DNA of 64,000 nt, from positions 4,154,001-4,218,000 of the forward strand of contig CAVNZM010000004.1 of the NCBI GenBank assembly GCA_963693365.1, in the 5' to 3' direction. A model generated the notes under the pieces. That model was not told the origin of the DNA. It saw only the letters and a list, made by a program, of their open reading frames with translations, and did not search any database. The stretch comes from Amoebidium appalachense. Its lineage: Eukaryota; Ichthyosporea. Below are positions 1-11,368 of this stretch, one piece after another (the first letter of the stretch is position 1; each line of letters starts with the position of its first letter). A program made the position numbers and the translations under genes.

Positions 1-2
1 CT

Positions 3-629
3 AACTCTACCGGTGTCGGCCTTCGCGACGCCCAAGTCACTAAGTTCGTCCGCGTCTCCGATGGCGACTGTGCACCTTACACTGACCCCTACACCGACAT
101 CACCACCCTGACCCAGTCTTTCAAGCCCCTCCTCACCCCCCCCGAGATCCAGATGCCTATCCCCGTTACCGCCGCTCTCACCTGCGCCTCTTCCACCGCC
201 ACTAGCAACAATGTTACCCTCACATGGACCGTTCTTGTCGATTACCTTGACACCACCGCCCGCCGCCGTCGTCGCGAGGCCGAGATCGTTCGTCGCGAAT
301 CGGGTGAGCTCGAGGCGAGCAACGGATTCGGTGTGAAGTACGCCCCCGCAGACATTGCTAAGAGCAACCAGGTTGCCGGGGCCAGCGGTTCTTCAAACAG
401 CACGACGCTCATTCTTGTGTGTGTGGGCGTGGCCGTTGTGTTGCTTCTGTGCTGCTGTGTGTGTGCTGGTGTTGGGTTTGTTCTGTACTGCCGCAACAAG
501 AGGTCTCAGGAGAAGGAAGTGCTTGTGAGCAACACTGGTTTTGCTTCGGGTAGTGCCGCCCCTCTGCCTGCAAGCAGCGCGGATATGTTCAAGTCTCGTG
601 CTAGCATGGTGCCTCCAATGCAGATGTAA
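3..629 (+). CDS. C-terminal part of a type I membrane protein with a polybasic site (5' end outside window)
   Basis: The frame is open from the window edge and ends at TAA 627-629. The visible part is about 208 residues. It begins with an extracellular-like segment containing two cysteines and potential N-glycosylation sites (NVT, NST). A polybasic run (ARRRRREAE, near base 260) follows and resembles a proprotein-convertase cleavage site. After a short linker comes one strongly hydrophobic helix (about bases 402-495, rich in V, L and C), then a basic stop-transfer (YCRNKR) and a short cytoplasmic tail of about 45 residues. This order (ectodomain, convertase site, transmembrane helix, short tail) is seen in shed or processed surface proteins such as zona-pellucida-domain proteins, but I cannot see enough to name a family. 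Codon use is C-ending and GC-rich, as in the other genes here. It could start in an upstream exon. Confidence 0.75.
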   Translation, partial: NSTGVGLRDAQVTKFVRVSDGDCAPYTDPYTDITTLTQSFKPLLTPPEIQMPIPVTAALTCASSTATSNNVTLTWTVLVDYLDTTARRRRREAEIVRRESGELEASNGFGVKYAPADIAKSNQVAGASGSSNSTTLILVCVGVAVVLLLCCCVCAGVGFVLYCRNKRSQEKEVLVSNTGFASGSAAPLPASSADMFKSRASMVPPMQM

Positions 630-806
630 AGAGCATCTGAATTTTTGTTTTAGAGTACAAAGGTTTTCATGGGTTTTTCCTAGGTTAACGTTTAATTAAG
701 TAATATATTTACTTAATTTGAAAATAATAAGAGTATGTAATGCACTGGTGAGTTCTTGCACTGTGTGGAACACTCGCCTGTTGGCCCCCCTTTCAGAATT
801 TTAGTG

Positions 807-812
807 AATAAA
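807..812 (+). terminator. AATAAA polyadenylation signal of the first gene
   Basis: A perfect AATAAA lies about 180 bases after the stop codon of the membrane protein gene, in AT-rich sequence. It is the first such hexamer downstream and a plausible 3' end. It is assigned from the motif alone. Confidence 0.5.
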
Positions 813-829
813 TACACACTAAGGAAGTT

Positions 830-957
830 CAACCACAAATCGGACCTAAACAACTGCAATAAACTGTGTATCCGATCATCTTTCGATTGAGTGAAGATTT
901 ACTTTGGGGGGAGAAAAAAACCCGTCCCCCCCCCCCCCCCTCCCCCGGGCCCCCAAA

Positions 958-1011
<54 letters not shown>

Positions 1012-1890
1012 GCCCCGGCCTACCCGGCCACCCTCTCTCTCTTCCTCGTGAGATACCCTTTTTTTTTATTCGCTGGGGTGACTGATATAAGCATGCCCGG
1101 GATGCATGCATGCACATGTCTTTTGTCATGCACACTTTGCCCAGTTAACATTTGGTTGTTCAAGTTCTTTTTGACTATGTTGGGCCCGGGTCTCAAAACG
1201 AGATGCCCGTGTTGGGCTTCAAACCGAAATTTGTCACAAGTTTCAAGTTTCGTGTTAAACCCAAGTACCTCAGGATGCGTGCACGGACACACAAGTACAC
1301 GTCCTCACACGCAAACACACGCCGACACAAAACAAAGATACAAGCACACTCGTACGTGCACACGGGCATATGTACAACACACAGATTCACACACACGTAC
1401 GCACACGGACGCGCACAAGAACACGCACACACATGCACAAGCACAACACAGATGTGCGCACACAAACACAGACCCGCACACACGCACACACATACATGCA
1501 CACAAACACACACACATATACACATACCGTGAGAAACACACAATCGCACACCGTACACACATGTGACACATGGATTACTACACACACAAAAAAAAACGAA
1601 AAAAAGAAAAAAAGAAAAACAAATGAAAAAAAGAAAGGCAAGAAATACCTTAGCATACCAGGCCCCTAAAGAAAAAAACAAAACCCTACTGGTAGAGTAA
1701 CAGAAAACGTGACTTACGTAAAGGCATGAAAAGTTATTCGGAAAAAAGGAAAGAAATTTAACAACTATGACGTATCAGTGCTGGAAAGAAAAAGCAAAGT
1801 GGGAACGTCGTAAAAGCAAACCGAAGCCCACCTTACTTTTACGACGTATCATGCTTCAAGGATTTCCAGCACTGTCATTTAGTAAAGTCC

Positions 1891-1921
<31 letters not shown>

Positions 1922-2216
1922 ATTCCCTTTGCCCCCCCTCCCCCGGCCCCCAGGCCCGCCTCTCTCGCACCCCCTCCCCCCTCCCTCCTCCTCCCCTTCC
2001 TTTCCCCCTCACCCGTAAGTACCACTTAGATCCGCGGGTTGAATCTGAGAACGATACATAGACCGTCTCGGATTGTCATATCATCAAGGAAATCTTAGGG
2101 GGGGAAAGGAATCCATCAAACCCTCCCCCCCCCCTCAAAAAAAAAAAAAAAAAAAAAAAAGAATAAAAAATAAAATTGAAAGACGACACGCAGCCACACA
2201 CACACACACACACACA

Positions 2217-2300
<84 letters not shown>

Positions 2301-2460
2301 ACCCACCCACCCACCGACCCACCCGCCATGTTCCCTTCCCCCTCCCCCTTTCCCATTCCACCACTACGAGTTTTCTCAAAGTTTTCGAATGATTTCTATC
2401 CCGTTGCACCTCACACCATCATCATGGCCACTTGACTCCACTAGGCAGAATGCCCGATTG
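830..2460. repeat. Intergenic low-complexity region: (CA)n, CA-rich degenerate stretch, poly-C, poly-A, (CT)n
   Basis: There is a clean (CA)n at about 960-1010 and a degenerate CA-rich tract at about 1275-1570. Poly-C runs lie near 1888-1920 and 2247-2284. A compound block sits at about 2138-2300 in the order A-run, CA, CT, C-run, CA. Open frames here translate to His-Thr, Ser-Leu or Pro runs, so they are repeat artefacts. I see no gene. Confidence 0.85.
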
Positions 2461-2462
2461 AG

Positions 2463-2822
2463 ACAAGTCTACATCGGCTACATATACTAACGGAAGTTAA
2501 GACAACTTTGTATATAGTATACAAGTCTACATCAGCTACATATACTAACGGAAGTTAAGACAACGTGTGTATATAAGTATACAAGTCTACATCAGCTACA
2601 TATACTAACGGAAGTTAAGACAACGTGTGTATATAAGTATACAAGTCTACATCAGCTACATATACTAACGGAAGTTAAGACAACGTTTGTATATAGTATA
2701 CAAGTCTACATCAGCTACATATACCGTAACGGAAGTTAAGACAACGTTTGCATATAGTATACAAGTCTACATCAGCTACATATACTAACGGAAGTTAAGA
2801 CAACGTTTGTATATAAGTATAC
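2463..2822. repeat. Tandem repeat, about 60-bp unit, six copies
   Basis: Copies begin near 2463, 2521, 2581, 2641, 2700 and 2761. Each starts ACAAGTCTACATCAGCTACA and continues through an ATACTAACGGAAGTTAAGAC segment to a TATATAAGTAT end. Units are 58-60 bp and nearly identical, so the array is recent or homogenised. It has no coding potential. Confidence 0.95.
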
Positions 2823-3124
2823 ACACTTAGACAGAAAAGTCTAGCAGTAGGGGACTATACCATGGCCACCGCCACCAGACGCATATTCCTACTTTTTTGT
2901 TTGTTTTATAAAAACATATGATATAATTGCCGTTACCTATTACATGTGTCCGTCTTTGTTTCATTTGTTTTGGTGATTAGAAACAAGCTAGTATGGGCGC
3001 TGATATCGATAGCATCACACCACAATCCGTATCGTTTCTTGCCACTGCCGCAAGGCCTAGCTTTACTATTCCCACTGTTGCTGCATGCCTTTTTTTTTGG
3101 GTGATGGGTGGATGTTCGTGTGTG

Positions 3125-3221
<97 letters not shown>

Positions 3222-3440
3222 TGTGTGTGTGTCTCTCTCGAAGCTCTCTTTCTCTTTCTGTATGTGTGTATCGTGTGTGTGTGCGTGCGTGTGTGTTATG
3301 AGTGCGTAGCTTCCGCGAACGCGGCTGGGATGGGTGGGCCAGGGGGGGGGGGGGGGGGGGGGGGGGGGGGAGGGGGGGGGGGGGGGAGTTTGGAAGGTTT
3401 TCTACCTGAACTGCTACAGAAACTGTTGGTAGAGTGCAAT
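3125..3440. repeat. Compound microsatellite: poly-T, (TG)n, poly-G
   Basis: A T-run is followed directly by (TG)n with TA interruptions to about 3230. After a short unique piece comes a G-run of about 45 bases (about 3341-3387). The DNA between 2823 and 3125 has no recognisable gene. Confidence 0.9.
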
Positions 3441-3459
3441 TAAAAAAACTATGAAAAAA

Positions 3460-3776
3460 GTAGGATAAAAGTTTTTATAAAACAATAAAAAAGTAGGAAT
3501 AAATAAAACAATAAAAAAAGCAACGTTATGGTGAGGGAAAAATCCACTCATTGGCTACCACGACAAGTAGGATAAAAGTTTTTATAAAACAATAAAAAAG
3601 CAGGAATAAATAAAATAATAAAAAAAGTAATGTTATGTTGAGGGAAAAATCCGCTCATGGCTACCATGACAAGAAGGATAAAAGTTTTTATAAAACAATA
3701 AAAATGTAGGAATAAATAAAACAATAAAAAAAGTAATGTTATGTTGAGGGGAAAATCCACTCATGGCGTGGTAGCT
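3460..3776. repeat. Tandem repeat, about 107-bp unit, three copies
   Basis: An AT-rich unit starts GTAGGATAAAAGTTTTTATA and repeats at about 3460, 3567 and 3673 with a few substitutions. The end of each unit contains a GAGGGAAAAATCC-like motif and an ACTCATGGCTACC-like motif. It lies in intergenic DNA. Confidence 0.9.
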
Positions 3777-3927
3777 AACTAAGTCATCGAACCGCACAGG
3801 ATACTCAAACGCAGACACATAAGCGCGCGCGCACACACACACACACAACGGATGTGTGGGTGGAGATGGCCGCCCCCCCGGGTGCATGTTACGTGTGTGT
3901 GTGTGTGTGTGTGGTTTTTTTTTTTTT

Positions 3928-3966
<39 letters not shown>

Positions 3967-4032
3967 AAGGGAGGGAGGGGTTGCAATGTGCTTTCAGATA
4001 TGCAGCTCGTGGACCCATTATTTCGTATGTTT

Positions 4033-4231
4033 CATTATGAAAAGCCTTGGATATACTCGAAAATTGTGTAAATGCTTATTATTGTTATCACTGAGAGATA
4101 ACACCGGAACCAGCCGGGGTCTCTTCAGCCTGCTATCATTATGAAAAGCCTTGGATGAAAATTGTGTAAATGCTTATTATTGTTATCACTGAGAGATAAC
4201 ACCGGAACCAGCCGGGGTCTCTTCAGCCTGC
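4033..4231. repeat. Direct duplication, about 104-bp unit, two copies
   Basis: The segment starting CATTATGAAAAGCCTTGGAT recurs 104 bases later with an 8-base deletion. It includes a small hairpin (GTTATC / GATAAC). It lies about 370 bases downstream, in transcription terms, of the dioxygenase-rhodanese stop codon. The remaining intergenic sequence 4232-4598 shows no gene. Confidence 0.9.
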
Positions 4232-4598
4232 TACCAGTCAACCAGGTGGCCGGTGTGTTGCCTAGTCACTAGGCGTTACAAAAAGGGGAAAATCGAATGT
4301 GTGTATGTACCCTTTTCATACTACAGTTCAGGGGGCCTAAACGAGCAGAGTTCCCATAACCCATTCTTCGGGTTTACTTTGGCATCTAAGAGCAAATATC
4401 CGCAAATATCCAGATACTATATTTCGAAATTCGAACTATCTTCCAACCTCACGTGATACATGTACAGACAAACCCATACCTGCTCATCCACACCAAAGAA
4501 GTCTTTGAAACCCATGTACTCACCCCAATCCGCTGTAAATCTATATATAGCACGTCATACCTATACTTAGCATTTCATTTCCACCAGCTCTTTAAGTT

Positions 4599-4777
4599 TC
4601 AGGCCTTGTTGATAAGCTTGCCCCAGGAAATAATTCCCCCAGTGAGATTGTAGACGTTGGGGTAGCCCATACCCTTAAGCATGGCAGCAGCCGTGGAAGA
4701 GCGAACACCGGACCGGCACACACAGACAATGCGCTTGCCCTTGTGTGGCTCTAACTTGCTCTGCGGGTGAAAAATCG

Positions 4778-4824
<47 letters not shown>

Positions 4825-4862
4825 AGGGGGGGGGGAGGGGGGGGAGGAAGAGGGGGACCGGG

Positions 4863-4904
<42 letters not shown>

Positions 4905-5028
4905 GGGGTTGGGTTGAGGGAAGGGTGGAATGCTGCATGTGTTCGCTGTTACTGCAGTTTAGGGGAGGACGGTTGAAAAAGGCTGGTGGGGCTGGGTGGC
5001 TCTCATTTTTTTTTCTTTTTTTTTTTTG

Positions 5029-5065
<37 letters not shown>

Positions 5066-5575
5066 AAGCAGCTAATGACGGATATATTTTGTAGTGATAT
5101 CATACCCCCCCCCCCCCCCCCCTCCGGGGATGCCCACTGAGACTACGCACACAACCATAAGAACAAGCCAACTCTTTTCAGAGGCTCCGTGTGCCTCTTC
5201 CCCCCCCCCCCCCCCCCCGCTCCCCTTCCCCTCCTTTGATGCTCGTTTGTGTGTAGTCTCTCTAACCAGGAATTGAAGTGTGGTTAGTGTGTACGTGTGT
5301 GTGTGTGTGTGTGGACGTGTGCATGTGTGCGTGTGTGCACCCACCAGGTTAGCAATGATCTTCTTGACGGGGATGTGCATGCCGTTGTACCGGGCAGCAA
5401 TATCGTCCACCTCGTTGTACTCAAACGGCTCACGCACGTCAACAACAAGCACATCCTGTACGTGTGTGTGTACGTGTCCGTGTGTGCATGTGTGTGGGAG
5501 TAAAAAGGTTAAAGAGTCTCTTGATGGATTTGAAGCCATGTTTTATCCATACGGAGAGGCGGGGAGGGGGGGGGG

Positions 5576-5645
<70 letters not shown>

Positions 5646-6063
5646 GGAGGGGGGCCGGGAGGGGAAGGGGGGGATGCAGAGAGATGACTGGTTGGTGTGG
5701 GTAGGGGGAGGCAGAGGTGGAAGCTAGGTGAATGGGATGCAGGGGTGGAGGGCCGGGGAGGGAGAGGTGGGGGGGGGGGGGAGGTGGGAGTGGGGGGGGG
5801 GGGGGGAGAGGAGGGGAGACAGTGGGGAAGGGGCAGTGTTGCAATCTAAAGAATAATAGCTCTCTCGTGATGGTGATGGTCTGTGTGTGTGTGTGTGTGT
5901 GTGTGGATTGGTGGGTATGTACCTGTGGTTCAGGGGGTATGTTGGTGAGGTGAAGTGGTGTATGTGTGTGTGGGGAGGGGGTGGTGGTGGTGGGGGGGGA
6001 GGGGGGGGAGGGGGGGAAGTGGGGGTGGTGGGGGCGGGGGGAGTAGCTGTTCGGAGCGGGGAT

Positions 6064-6096
<33 letters not shown>

Positions 6097-6826
6097 ATGT
6101 TTGAGAGGAGTGAGATGGAGGGGAGAGGGGGGAGGCAGGGGAGGAGTAGGAGGAGGGGGGGGAGGGGGGGGGGGGTCTGACCTCAAGCTTGTGATCCATG
6201 GTGTTCTTCAGAGCCTCAGCTGGCATCTGCAGGACACTGGCAAGAGCAGTGTACCTGTGGATAGGTGGGGTGAGTGGGTGGGTCTTCACTTATCATTCTG
6301 TTTTAAGTGGGTTTGGTGGCGGTGGTGGCGCGCGCGCGCACGTGTGTGTGTGTGTGCGGGGGGGGGGGGGGGGAGGGGGGGAGGTTAGGTGATGGGGGCG
6401 ACCAGGGAGATTCGGCGGTGGGGGGAGGGAGGGGATGGGGAGGGGGGAGCAGGTGCCCGTCTCTCATCCACTAGATAGCACTAGCGAGTGTCTAAAACCC
6501 AATCATTCTGTTAATTCAGATGCCGGGGAAAGAGGTAATATGGCAGGCGGGGAGGGGAGAAAAGTCCCCGGGCGGGCGGGGAGGGGGGTGGGGTGGGGTG
6601 GGGATGATGGTTCATTCCACCAAGTTGTGTGATATTGAATGTGGATGCATCGGTGGATGAGCGGAATAGAGTAGTAAAAGGGGGGGAAAGGGAGGGGTCG
6701 CTAATAAGGCACACCAGGGGGGGAAGGGGGGGGGGGGGGGGGGGTAGATGGTACACAATACGAAGGACATAAATGAACAGTGTGGATAGGAGAAATGGGT
6801 GGTGGTGGTATTGGGTGAACGGGGAA

Positions 6827-6860
<34 letters not shown>

Positions 6861-8494
6861 GCAGGCACACGTACTGGGGGATGTTTTCAGACTTGTCGTC
6901 GACAGCGCCAATGTTGACCTGCAGAGCTTCCATGATCTTCTCCGGCAGAGGCAAACCCAGATTGGTCATCAGCTCAACATACTGCTCCTTGGTCTTACCG
7001 GCAACACGTGGATTGGTCGCTTTTTCAATACCAATTGTCGACGACGTGTTACCGCGGTAGTCGTGGCCCGGGCAAACAACCGTCTCGTCCGGGAGTGCAA
7101 ACAGTATTTTGGTGATGCTGTCGTATGACTGCTCCGGGCTTCCACCAGCGAAATCGGTGCGTCCCGAACCACCAACGAGAAGGGTGTCGCCACTGAAAAC
7201 AACCTTGGCCTCGGGTGTGTAGAAGCTCAGAGAGTCACCCGTGTGACCGGGCGTAGCAAGCGTTTGCAGTTTCATGTCACCAATAGGAAGAACCTATGAA
7301 TAGATAAATGGGTGGGGGATGATGTTAGCGGTTGGAGAGGGCTGTTAAATAAAATAAAAGCAGGTCCCCTACCCGGGGGGGAAGGGAGGCTGAGAATGGC
7401 ATAGCTGACTAAGTACAATGATGCCCAATGAAAAACACGGTGCACGTCTGTGGTTGGTTGAGGCTGGGTGGGCAGCACAAGCACCCGGTGTCTAAATATC
7501 CCTATGCTCGAGAACCTTGGGGGTGGTAGAAGTGGGGGGAGGTTGGGGGGAGACGTACGGTGCCATGGTCCAAGCGGACATGGGCATGTGGCGATGGCGC
7601 GTAGGTGGACATGGCGATCTTGGCACCAGTGAAGAAGGAGAGTGCCTCCACTGCAATGGAAAATAACGATAAGAAACGACACAACAAATAATAAAGTCCT
7701 GATTTTAAAAAAACATCCGTTGTAACCATGGTTCTTTCAACTGCGCTTTACCCCCCCGCTCCCCCCTCCCCCCACCTTCCCATTCCCCCATCCCATTAGG
7801 TTTTGGGCTACAAATGAGTAGCATGAGGGCATGGCAGGCAGCATATTTCAGATGGAGCGCCCATATGTGTACTCAGTTTGGTATAGAAGTTGAGTAATCT
7901 GCTGGACGGTGAGGGGGGGAAGGAGGGGAGAAGGGGGACAAGGGGGGGAGGGGGGGAGAGAGAGTGGGGTGGGGGGGGGGGGGGGGGGGGTGAGGGAGGA
8001 TACGTACTTCCAGTGAAGTGATCTGCATGGCTGTGAGTCTCAATAAGATAATCGAGCTTGAACTGGTGATAACCCAAGATAGCCAGGTACTTGTCCATGT
8101 AGTCTCTGAGGGCGTCAATCAGAGCCGCGCGCTTGCTGACTTTATCGGCCACAAGGTACGTCTTGCACTGTTTTCCATTGAGCTCCTGCACAAGGTACCG
8201 ATCTGTTTCCAGCTTCACCGGGACGCTGCTCACAAAGCGCGCCAAAATGGTCCCTGCGACCGGGCCGGCGGCTTTGACGATTTGCTTGGCTGCAAGGAGA
8301 GAGAGATGAGTGTGTTATAGCAGTGCTTGAATTGTTGGACAGCCCCCATGTAACAAGAGAACCCCCTCCAAAGGATGCGTGGATTGATTATTCACATATG
8401 CTACTGCATAGATGTCATAGGTGCATAAGCAAGAGTGTCAACGTATAAGTTGATACTTACCCAAAGGCCGAAGGACAGAGCTATGTGCCAACAT
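4599..8494 (-). CDS. ETHE1: Persulfide dioxygenase-rhodanese fusion protein (ETHE1-type), mitochondrial
   Basis: Seven exons on the minus strand: 8494-8461, 8289-8008, 7650-7559, 7293-6875, 6254-6182, 5455-5345, 4760-4599. All have GT-AG introns and matching phases, giving 390 residues. Residues 1-36 have no acidic residue and carry R9, K13, K17 and R29, which fits a mitochondrial presequence. Residues about 37-265 are a metallo-beta-lactamase-fold persulfide dioxygenase: THSHADH (97-102), PGHT with H153, FSGDTLL with D172, GRTDF (180-184) and PGHDYRGN. H99, H153 and D172 correspond to the family's iron ligands by motif position. Residues about 300-390 are a rhodanese domain with [13 protein letters not shown] and the active loop CRSGVR (catalytic C352). 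In the ETHE1 family the enzyme oxidises glutathione persulfide to sulfite; the fused rhodanese would move sulfane sulfur between glutathione persulfide, sulfite and thiosulfate (inference). The gene is divergent from SQOR. Introns carry poly-G/(TG)n on the plus strand. Confidence 0.92.
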
Positions 8495-8632
8495 CTTCCA
8501 TAAACTCAGAGATCTCAAATATGGTAAATTGCCCTGCAGGGTCGGACCAACAACCCTTTTTGATGGAACTGAGAGGAGTCACGGCCGTTTTGTAACTTTT
8601 CAAAGGGCAAAAAGGCGCACTGGAAAGTTCCA

Positions 8633-8670
8633 CCAATCACAATTCAGATTATCGGATTTTGTTAACCAAT
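8633..8670 (-). promoter_or_regulatory. Two CCAAT boxes upstream of the dioxygenase-rhodanese gene
   Basis: CCAAT motifs lie at 8633-8637 and 8666-8670, 140-175 bases upstream of the start codon. The same spacing of CCAAT/ATTGG boxes appears at most other start sites in this window. I see no TATA box. NF-Y binding is inference. Confidence 0.45.
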
Positions 8671-9776
8671 AGAAAATTGCGTAAAAACAAGATTTGCAGA
8701 TAGAAGGCACGTATCCTGTGGTAAGTACTAAAAATGCTCATTTATAAAATCGATTTGAATATTGTTTTGAGATTATGTCTTCTTCTCCATTAATATACGT
8801 GCTAAAAAACTAAGGCAAATACTACAAATACTGCCTTGTCATCGCCCTGAATGTATCACGGTCATTTGGGTGTGCCGGTCTAGGTCCCCCGATACCTCAA
8901 CTTGCATAGATCCCTCTAATTTGCATCCTCATATAGTCAGATTTGTTTACTTCGTAGTGATTCTCCGTTTTATGAACCTTTAGAAACATATAGTCATTTT
9001 AAAATTCTATAAATAAATAAATATTAAGATTTCTAGTGATTTTATGCCTCTTTTAGTTGTGCATGTTAGTAATATCGGCCTTGTTAGTTTTTTGGTGCAT
9101 TCCTTTGCCGGGTAAAGTCGGCTCACGCAGATGATTTAGGGAGAATTCAAGGTGCACGGACGGCGGGGGCCGCTGCACGGTGGGGTTTCCGTGCCGCACG
9201 CCCTCAAGGATCCCGCAGTGCAAAATGGTTTTAAAATCTTCGAATTAGCTATGCAATAGCCTTAATTTTATCGATTAACTAGAAGGCATTAAAGAAGGTG
9301 AATGAGGGGATTCACGAGTCTTTGGCTGCGACCGGCAGGCTGGACTCGGCAGTGTCGGCACGGTCAAACGTTCCGTGGTGACGTGGTCCATGCAGAATAG
9401 TGATCACTGAATACCAAGTTGGTGCCTTCCAAAATTTCCTATTGGTTGCTTTCAAGTAACCAATCACTGCAATGGACTCCGACAAACTGAAACATCATTA
9501 AGCCTATGTAAATCTATCCCAACAAACTACCTAAATATCATATTGCTTTTCTCCCGATCTATCACAAAACCTACCTAAATATCATAGATCATATCCCGGA
9601 AAATCCCGAAAAATGGACCTAAATATCAAGTTCATCTATCCCTTGGGCCCCTATCTATCCCGAGAAATATCATTTTTCTCTCGCTGAAGCCTAAATATCC
9701 GGGCTAATATCCGGTGCTAAACTTAGCCCGGCGGGCAGGTATCCATAATATTTCGAACACTCAGGCCTAAGTATCA

Positions 9777-9841
<65 letters not shown>

Positions 9842-9889
9842 ATGTGTGTGTGTGGGTGTGTGTGTGGCCGGGTGGGTGGGTGGGTGGGT

Positions 9890-9943
<54 letters not shown>

Positions 9944-10171
9944 TGCATGCATGCATAAAAAGGATATGCATATGGATCATATGCACCATTACGTACGTGT
10001 GAGTCGTGACAAGTCTGCAGTGCACGTGTGGCCGGCCCCGGCCTCGATTGAGGGCGGGGGGTGGGGGGGGGGGGCCCGGGGGAAGGGGGGGGGGGGGGGG
10101 GGGGGGGAAGGAATAACTTGTATGCATGCATGAAAAAGAGTATGTGTGCACGAACCAGAAGGCCAAAGGCT

Positions 10172-10203
<32 letters not shown>

Positions 10204-11368
10204 GGACTCAAGGCACGGGACGGTCTTGCCACCACAATGAAATTTTCTCCTTGCTCACGTCGACTACTTATCTTCTACTACATATACATGACTTTTTATC
10301 AGCCTGACTTTCCTCTCGTTCACAACCTTGATCTTAGCCTATTTGCTGTGATATCCCTGGCCACAAACATATATAATATATCCCTAAACCCACGGGATAC
10401 CTAAATATATCCTGGGCGCTCGACCGGGATATATCCCCCCCTGTGGATAGATTGGAAATCCCGCCCCTCCCTAAATATCATTTGGAACTATCCCAAAACT
10501 GCCTAAATATCCGGATATATCCCATTTCCCGAGGACCCCTAAATATCCTGTGGATATGCGGGATTTTTTTACTTAGGCTTAAACATCATCAGATGATGTT
10601 TCAGTTTGACTTTGTCGGAGCACGGATCAGGGTGTGAAATTTGTTGTAGGCTCGTCCCATTTTGCCAACTTTCCACCAGCCTGGTTGGCCCTAATAGAGC
10701 CAACAACCTTTTTTTAGGTGTATTTTCTTATTATATTTGGCACTGTTAGGGCCAATTTTGGGAAATCTAACCTCAAAAAGTTAGGGACAGTTTTCTGACT
10801 TTCAGGGACAATTTTCTGGTCCTAAACCCCCTAGTCTCACAGCCTGCATCATCTGCAGCGTTTAAAAAAGTGTGTAAACCCCATCTGCATCACGCATTCC
10901 AAATTCCAAACAGCAAAAAAACTTTCAAGATGACAGCCTGCCAAGCAGCTCTGTGTGCACATTTGTCGATACGATTTTCTAAATGCCACCAGGAAACCAC
11001 CAGGATGGGCACAGTAACACATCGATGTCTGCTGCATTATTCCGTCACACTGTACATGCTATAATAGGATGTAAATACATTTGACATGTCGAATTTGCGG
11101 CGTCGGCGCATGCATTGCACGACCGGCTCACCCGTGATGGGGTCTTACGCACGCGGTTGATTACGCTAACCAATGAGCCGGGGCCAGAAGATGGACAAAG
11201 TTTTTGATTGGCTCCCCTGTGTCCTGACTCCTGGGGGAAGTCAACAAAAAGAGATGCACGCTGCTTCCCACCTCCAGTCACACCCTTCATAAGTCAAAGG
11301 CGAGGCTTGTTCCGAAAATTCTAGGCCTACATAACTTCTAAACGTGTTTCACGTTATCTGTCAACAAA
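8671..11368. other. Divergent intergenic spacer between the persulfide dioxygenase and SQOR genes
   Basis: Apart from the inverted-repeat element, the spacer is unique sequence without a credible open frame. Near SQOR there are CCAAT at 11170-11174 and ATTGG at 11207-11211, about 160-200 bases upstream of the SQOR start codon. No TATA box is evident. It may act as a shared regulatory region for the two sulfide-oxidation genes. Confidence 0.5.
9477..10620. mobile_element. 1.1-kb element with imperfect terminal inverted repeats (putative non-autonomous DNA element)
   Basis: The left end (9477-9510) begins CTCCGACAAACTGAAACATC. The right end (10570-10620), read on the opposite strand, begins CTCCGACAAAGTCAAACTGA and shares the core AACTGAAACATCAT and AAGCCTA(A/T)GTAA, with short insertions. 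No clear target-site duplication is visible. Inside, the 10-mer CCTAAATATC occurs at 9530, 9574, 9618, 9690, 10470, 10502 and 10538, with a variant at 10400. The centre is a compound microsatellite: (TG)n 9779-9838, a 51-base G-run about 9892-9942, and more G-runs at about 10060-10110 and 10171-10202. No transposase is encoded. It sits in the divergent spacer between the dioxygenase-rhodanese and SQOR genes. Confidence 0.55.

Noticed and set aside
2463-2822. 60-bp tandem array considered as a CRISPR array or centromeric satellite
   Set aside because: Units are contiguous without unique spacers, in a eukaryotic context, and six copies are too few to argue for a centromere.
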